DNA from: Eubacteriales Family XIII. Incertae Sedis bacterium | GTDB taxonomy: Bacteria > Bacillota > Clostridia > Peptostreptococcales > Anaerovoracaceae | Direction: 5' to 3' | Assembly (NCBI GenBank): GCA_031272745.1 | Contig: JAISTF010000023.1 | Span: 1 to 9,336, forward strand | DNA: 9,336 nt | In this document: in pieces, positions 6,133-9,336 of the stretch | Layout of the letters: every line of letters starts with the position of its first letter | Numbering within the stretch: the first letter of the stretch is position 1 | Notes under the pieces: model-generated | Told to the model about the DNA's origin: nothing | Databases searched by the model: none | What the model saw: only the letters and a program-made list of their open reading frames with translations | Program-made: the position numbers and the translations under genes

Positions 6133-6820
6133 CGCCGGACTCCGCCCCCTCGTACTCCAGCATATACCCCGCGCCGCGCAGGTTGCCGATCTTCACGGCC
6201 GACCCGAGCGCCGCGAGCTTCTTGCGCAAAAACGACATGTACGCCTGCACGTTGCCGTCCTCCGCGTCGCTGTCATAGCCCCACACCTTTTCAATAATGG
6301 AATCCGACGAGAGCCGGATGTTCGTGTTTTGCAGCAAATACTCCAAGAGGTTCGATTCCTTCTGCGTCAACGCGTAGGACTTGCCCTCGCGGTACAGCGT
6401 CATCGCGAGCGGGTTCAGCTCGATGTCCCCGAACGACAGGATGCCGTCCGCGTGGAACTCCCCGCGCCGCCGTGTGACCGCCTTGATGCGCGCGATCAGC
6501 TCCTCCGTCTTGAACGGCTTCGGCAGGTAATCATCCGCACCGAGGTCGAGGCCCTTGACACGGTCCTCGACCTCTCCCAATGCTGTGAGCAAGATGACGG
6601 GGGTAGGGATCGCCTCCGCTCGCAGCTCTTTTAGCACTGAAAGCCCATCCATCCCGGGGAGCAGGATGTCCAGCAAGATGACGTCATAGACCCCCGAGAG
6701 CGCGTTGTCCAAACCCTCTTCGCCGTCGAACGAAACGTCGACGTCGAAGTTGTTGCGCTTCAGGATCTGCGCCAACGCCTCCGCGAGCCTCTTTTCATCT
6801 TCCACGATCAAGACTTTCAT
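6113..6820 (-). CDS. OmpR/PhoB-family response regulator
   Basis: This is a cytoplasmic DNA-binding regulator of 235 residues, the partner of the overlapping kinase. The receiver domain (1-115) has the acidic pocket Glu7/Asp8 in VEDEKRLAEAL, the phospho-acceptor Asp51 in VILLDILLPGMDGL, Thr79 in ILLTALGE and Lys101 in YLPKPFKTEEL. A winged helix follows at about 128-227, with YALTQKESNLLEYLL, the recognition-helix region SSDSIIEKVWGYDSDAEDGN, VQAYMSFLRKKL and the wing NLRGAGYML, as in OmpR/PhoB proteins. The start is ATG at 6820 with the weak site TAGGA about 7 nt upstream. It follows icd by 49 nt on the same strand, with no terminator and no clear promoter seen between them, so co-transcription with icd is possible. 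Target genes cannot be read from the sequence. Confidence 0.96.
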   Translation of the reverse strand: MKVLIVEDEKRLAEALAQILKRNNFDVDVSFDGEEGLDNALSGVYDVILLDILLPGMDGLSVLKELRAEAIPTPVILLTALGEVEDRVKGLDLGADDYLPKPFKTEELIARIKAVTRRRGEFHADGILSFGDIELNPLAMTLYREGKSYALTQKESNLLEYLLQNTNIRLSSDSIIEKVWGYDSDAEDGNVQAYMSFLRKKLAALGSAVKIGNLRGAGYMLEYEGAESGGAKKTS

Positions 6821-6869
6821 GGGAAAATCCTACGTCAGCAAACTAAAACGAGCCTGAAATATTTGTGAT

Positions 6870-8078
6870 TCAATAACCGATGGCCGAGAGGCGCTGTGCC
6901 GCTTCCAGCAGGAAGGTCTCGGATGACACTTGCTGTTTGTGCTCGAGCCGCGAAATCGCGTAGAGGTCGCCGGTCATCAGGCCGTCCTCGATGGTCTTCA
7001 GCGTCGCGAGCTCCATCGCCTCGGCGAAGGCCGCGAGGCGGGGCAGGGCATCGAGCTCGGCGCGTTTTTTCAGCGCGCCCGACCAGGCGAAAATCGTCGC
7101 GACGGAGTTTGTCGACGTCGGCTCGCCCTTTTTGTGCTTGTAGTAATGGCGCTGCACGGTGCCGTGCGCCGCCTCGTACTCGGTCCAGCCGTGCGGCGAG
7201 ACGAGCACGCTCGTCATCATCGCGAGCGAGCCGTAGGCCGTCGCGACCATGTCGCTCATCACGTCGCCGTCGTAGTTTTTGCATGCCCAGATGAAGCCGC
7301 CCTCCGAGCGAATCACGCGCGCGATGACGTCGTCGATGAGGGAGTAGAAATATTCGAGGCCGGCTTCGCGGAACGCGTCCTGATACTCCGCGCGGTAGAC
7401 GTCCTCGAAGATGTCGCGGAAGCGGCGGTCGTAGATCTTGCTGATCGTGTCCTTCGCGCCGAACCACAGATCCTGCTTCGTCGACAGCGCGTAGGCAAAG
7501 CAGGCGCGCGCAAACGACGTGATGCTCTCGTCGGTGTTGTGAACGCCCTGCACGACGCCGCCGGTGTCCTTGAAATTGAAAATCGGGAGCGTTTCCCCGC
7601 CGACGAGCAGCGCGGCGGACGCGCCTTTGTCCACGCGCGTCTCCGTGTTTTTGTAGATGTCGCCGTACGCGTGGCGCGCGATGGTGATCGGCTTGCGCCA
7701 CGTCGGGATATAGGGCGTGATGCCCTTCGCGAGGATCGGCGCGCGGAAGACCGTGCCGTCGAGGATCGCGCGGATGGTGCCGTTCGGGGATTTGTACATC
7801 TCCGTCAGGCCGTACTCCTTGACGCGCTCGTCGTTCGGCGTGATCGTCGCGCATTTGACGCCGACGCCGTGCCGCTTGATCGCCTCGGCGGCGCGGACGG
7901 TGATCTCGTCGTGCGTGCGCTCGCGCTCTTCGAGGCCGAGATCGTAGTATTCGGTCTTCAGTTCGACGAAGGGCTCGATCAGATATTCCTTGACCCAGGC
8001 CCAGAGGATGCGCGTCATCTCATCGCCGTCCAGCTCGACGAGCGGCGCGGCCATTTTCAATTTTTCTTGCTTTTCCAT
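6870..8078 (-). CDS. icd: NADP-dependent isocitrate dehydrogenase (eukaryote-like dimeric type)
   Basis: This enzyme oxidatively decarboxylates isocitrate to 2-oxoglutarate with NADP, feeding glutamate synthesis. The 402-residue protein resembles human IDH1/IDH2 and the homodimeric bacterial subfamily rather than E. coli Icd. Evidence is VELDGDEMTRILW at 14-26, YKSPNGTIR at 95-103, Arg112, Arg135 in ITIARHAYGD (aligning with IDH1 Arg132), Lys209 (IDH1 Lys212), the metal ligands Asp249, Asp272 and Asp276 around CKNYDGDVMSD, and the cofactor region AAHGTVQRHY with STNSVATIFAW. All catalytic residues I can place are present. The start at 8078 has no ribosome site, and a -10 box ends 7 nt before it, hinting at a leaderless mRNA. 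The internal ATG at codon 9 is a possible alternative start. icd is divergent from thiT. Confidence 0.95.
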   Translation of the reverse strand: MEKQEKLKMAAPLVELDGDEMTRILWAWVKEYLIEPFVELKTEYYDLGLEERERTHDEITVRAAEAIKRHGVGVKCATITPNDERVKEYGLTEMYKSPNGTIRAILDGTVFRAPILAKGITPYIPTWRKPITIARHAYGDIYKNTETRVDKGASAALLVGGETLPIFNFKDTGGVVQGVHNTDESITSFARACFAYALSTKQDLWFGAKDTISKIYDRRFRDIFEDVYRAEYQDAFREAGLEYFYSLIDDVIARVIRSEGGFIWACKNYDGDVMSDMVATAYGSLAMMTSVLVSPHGWTEYEAAHGTVQRHYYKHKKGEPTSTNSVATIFAWSGALKKRAELDALPRLAAFAEAMELATLKTIEDGLMTGDLYAISRLEHKQQVSSETFLLEAAQRLSAIGY

Positions 8079-8095
8079 AGGAAGTAGTATATCAT
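8067..8095 (+). promoter_or_regulatory. Candidate promoter for the riboswitch-thiT transcript
   Basis: TTGCTT (8067-8072) and TATCAT (8090-8095) are spaced 17 nt apart. The -35 is weak (three of six consensus bases) and the -10 is good (five of six). Transcription would begin near 8102, about 10 nt before the riboswitch core. Part of the promoter lies inside the first codons of icd. Confidence 0.4.
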
Positions 8096-8113
8096 AGCTG
8101 CATCAACAACCAA
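8086..8113 (-). promoter_or_regulatory. Promoter for icd, extended -10, near-leaderless
   Basis: On the minus strand TTGGTT (8113-8108) and TATACT (8091-8086) are spaced 16 nt apart, with TGA before the -10. Only 7 nt separate the -10 from the icd ATG, so the expected start of transcription falls within about two bases of the start codon. The -35 lies at the edge of the TPP riboswitch sequence and the -10 overlaps the proposed thiT -10 on the other strand. Confidence 0.5.
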
Positions 8114-8236
8114 AAGGGGCGCCCACTGGGCGGCGGCGGCGGAGACGCCGGACTGCCAACCACGGCTGAGACGGATGCGGGAATCTCCCGCGCCGGACCC
8201 TGGAACCTGATGCGGATAATGCCGACGTAGGAAAGG
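8112..8236 (+). ncRNA. TPP riboswitch (THI element)
   Basis: This is a leader RNA that binds thiamin pyrophosphate and lowers expression of the thiamin gene behind it. The conserved blocks are present in order: GGGGCGCC at 8116-8123, GGCTGAGA at 8164-8171, ACC at 8197-8199 after a variable hairpin, then AACCTGAT, GGATAATGCC and CGTAGGAAA (8204-8234). The GCC/GGC pairing of P2 fits. Between the first two blocks is a GC-rich arm with four CGG repeats and a CGGCG-GAGA-CGCCG hairpin (8137-8150, GNRA loop). Between the second and third is a six-pair hairpin, 8177-8191. I could not find a strong P1 stem. The aptamer ends about 8 nt before the thiT ATG with no terminator between, so control is probably at translation initiation. 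Confidence 0.93.
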
Positions 8237-8244
8237 AAAGTATC

Positions 8245-8820
8245 ATGAAACACACCAAACTGCTCACGCTCATCGAGGGTGCCGTCATCGTGGCGGTAGC
8301 GACGGCTTTGTCGTGGATTCCCCTCAACCTGCCGAACGCCTCGTTCGATTTGTCGCTCGGGCTCATCCCGCTCGGCGTCTACGCGCTGCGGCGGGGCGCC
8401 CCCGCCGGACTCGTGGCGGGCTTCGTCTGGGGCCTGCTGCTCATCGTGCTCGGCAAGGCTTACTTCATGACAATCCCGCAGGTGCTGCTCGAATACCCGA
8501 TCGCCTTCGCGCTCGGCGGCCTCGGCGGCGTCTTCTCGGGACGGCTGCGCGGCGCGCTCGCGGCGAAGGAGACGCGGCGCATCCACCTGACGGTCATCTT
8601 CGCCGGCGTCGTGGCGGCCTGCGCGCGCTGGTTCATCCACTTCTGGGCCGGCGTGATCTTCTGGGGCAGCTACGCGCCCGAAGGCATGAGCCCCTACATC
8701 TACTCCGGCATCATGAACGGCGCGAGCGCCGCGGCCAACGCCGCCATGCTCGCCGTCGTCCTAACCGTCGTCGTAAAAGCCGCCCCCGCGCTCTTCGTCC
8801 CGAAGGAAGTCTACCGGTAA
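8245..8820 (+). CDS. thiT: Thiamin-binding ECF transporter S component ThiT
   Basis: ThiT is the membrane subunit that captures thiamin outside the cell and works with the shared energising module EcfA-EcfA'-EcfT, which is not encoded here. The 191-residue hydrophobic protein fits six membrane helices and the family length. Thiamin-pocket residues known from Lactococcus ThiT can be placed: Glu83-Tyr84 in LLEYPIAF, His132 and Trp140 in FIHFWAGVIFWGSYAPEGMSP, and Asn158 in IMNGAS, with the same spacings (His to Trp 8, Trp to Asn 18). The start is ATG at 8245, with AGGAAAGG, at the end of the riboswitch, serving as the ribosome site. The TPP riboswitch directly in front gives independent support. 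No other thi gene is nearby and no terminator is visible downstream. Confidence 0.95.
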   Translation: MKHTKLLTLIEGAVIVAVATALSWIPLNLPNASFDLSLGLIPLGVYALRRGAPAGLVAGFVWGLLLIVLGKAYFMTIPQVLLEYPIAFALGGLGGVFSGRLRGALAAKETRRIHLTVIFAGVVAACARWFIHFWAGVIFWGSYAPEGMSPYIYSGIMNGASAAANAAMLAVVLTVVVKAAPALFVPKEVYR

Positions 8821-8910
8821 GGGTTGTCACGGAAACAAATTCCCCGTCATGCGCCTTTGAACAAATCGTCGAGCGTGATGACGGACTGGATGTCTCACCA
8901 GACATGCCGT
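8821..8910. other. Intergenic gap between convergent thiT and a gene remnant
   Basis: These 90 bases hold no gene that I can support. They contain arms CCGTCAT (8844-8850) and ATGACGG (8878-8884), about 27 nt apart, and a small perfect hairpin ATGTCT-CACC-AGACAT at 8890-8905. Neither is followed by a T-run on either strand, so neither qualifies as an intrinsic terminator, although they lie where a terminator between convergent genes would be expected. Confidence 0.4.
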
Positions 8911-9225
8911 TCACCGCAACGCCGGGAACGGCACGACCTTCACACCGTCTTCCCGGCGGTGGGCGAAGCCGTCGCCCGTGACGACGACGAGCGCCTTGGG
9001 CCTGGGTACCTTCGCGTAGTCGACATTCTCCGCGAGCCGGACGAGCGACGCGGCCGCTTCGTCCTCCGCGCCTGCCCCGAGCTTGATTTCAAACGCGGCC
9101 CAGTCCCCGCTTCGGAATTCCACGATGGCGTCCGCTTCCACGCCGTTTGAGTCGCGGTAATGGTACAGCCTCGCGCCCATGAGCTCCGCCTGTATCCGCA
9201 TTTTGGTCGAACGTTTGCAGGCGTT
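8911..9225 (-). pseudogene. C-terminal remnant of an AAA/DUF4143-type ATPase
   Basis: The open frame encodes about 104 residues. From ARLYHYRDSNGVEADAIVEF through AAFEIKLGAG, DEAAASLVRL, and LVVVTGDGFAHRREDGVKVVPF it matches the end of the AAA_14/DUF4143 ATP-binding proteins common in Clostridia and archaea, in which this PD-(D/E)XK-like tail closes a protein of about 400 residues. The ATPase and most of the DUF4143 region are missing: the frame is closed by TAA at 9226-9228, and just beyond it lies a different gene in another frame. ATG codons at 9201 and 9180 have no ribosome site. It is probably a non-functional remnant. Family assignment is from the recalled pattern; the stop at 8911-8913 looks native. 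Confidence 0.65.
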
Positions 9226-9243
9226 TTAATCGAACGTTTGCAG
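9207..9243. repeat. Two direct copies of a 14-bp sequence, 23-bp period
   Basis: TCGAACGTTTGCAG occurs at 9207-9220 and again at 9230-9243 with nine different bases between, giving a 23-bp period. It lies exactly between the DUF4143 remnant and the BIG2 fragment. Two copies are too few for a CRISPR array. It may be the scar of a deletion or insertion that joined the two genes. Confidence 0.7.
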
Positions 9244-9260
9244 AACCTCCGGTCATTTCC

Positions 9261-9336
9261 GTTGATTTCCAGGGTGGCTTTTTTTCCGCCGGCCTTGACG
9301 GTGATTTTCGCCTTGCCCTTCTTCAGCGCCGTCATC
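9261..9336 (-). pseudogene. C-terminal end of an Ig-like (BIG2) domain protein, truncated at its end
   Basis: The frame entering from the right edge reads TALKKGKAKITVKAGGKKATLEIN, the last strands of a bacterial Ig-like group 2 domain, a module found in surface-exposed or secreted adhesin-like proteins. After this point the frame shows no BIG2 residues and no own stop; it runs on over the direct repeat and out of phase through the DUF4143 remnant until 8940. The natural terminus therefore seems to have been lost at the junction near 9245-9261. The rest of the gene is outside the window, so whether it is otherwise intact cannot be judged. Assignment rests on one short but typical segment. Confidence 0.5.

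Noticed and set aside
6930..8087. Plus-strand open frame of 385 codons opposite icd
   Set aside because: Antisense shadow of a well-supported enzyme gene; no family resemblance and no ribosome site.
8131..8142. CGG repeat considered as a separate microsatellite feature
   Set aside because: It lies within the variable arm of the TPP riboswitch and is explained by that structure.
9207..9243. Two repeats with a short spacer considered as a CRISPR array
   Set aside because: Only two 14-bp copies with a 9-bp spacer, no cas genes nearby; far too short for a CRISPR array.

Overview
This GC-rich window reads as a chromosomal segment from an anaerobic Firmicute, most likely a gut-type member of the Clostridia. 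The reasons are the flavin enoyl-ACP reductase FabK in place of FabI, an ECF-type thiamin transporter ThiT under a TPP riboswitch, fragments of Ig-like (BIG2) and AAA/DUF4143-type proteins, extended -10 promoters of the form TGATATACT, and short palindromic repeats that are read through as protein inside genes. The organism assignment is an inference; no rRNA or other marker is present.

Layout: nearly everything from 1 to 8078 lies on the minus strand, so it is read from right to left. First comes icd (NADP isocitrate dehydrogenase, 8078-6870). An OmpR-type response regulator (6820-6113) and its sensor kinase (6132-4765) follow, overlapping by 20 nt. A promoter then leads into a compact type II fatty-acid elongation operon: fabK, fabD, fabG, fabF, fabZ (4671-192). 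FabD loads malonyl onto ACP, FabF condenses, FabG reduces the ketoacyl group, FabZ dehydrates and FabK reduces the enoyl group, which makes one complete elongation cycle. acpP, fabH and the acc genes are not in the window. Last comes the 5' end of gltX (152-1, running off the left edge), with its own promoter.

On the plus strand, a TPP riboswitch (about 8112-8236) and thiT (8245-8820) are read divergently from icd, from a promoter that overlaps the icd promoter. The right end (8911-9336, minus strand) looks like gene debris: the last piece of a DUF4143-type protein abuts the truncated C-terminus of a BIG2-domain protein, with a 14-bp direct repeat near the seam.

I see no wholly new biological system. 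The most unusual points are two families of short palindromic elements, one copy read in frame inside fabD and another inside the kinase ATPase domain; a near-leaderless promoter arrangement at gltX and icd; the overlapping divergent icd/thiT-riboswitch promoters; and the repeat-marked junction of gene fragments at the right end.
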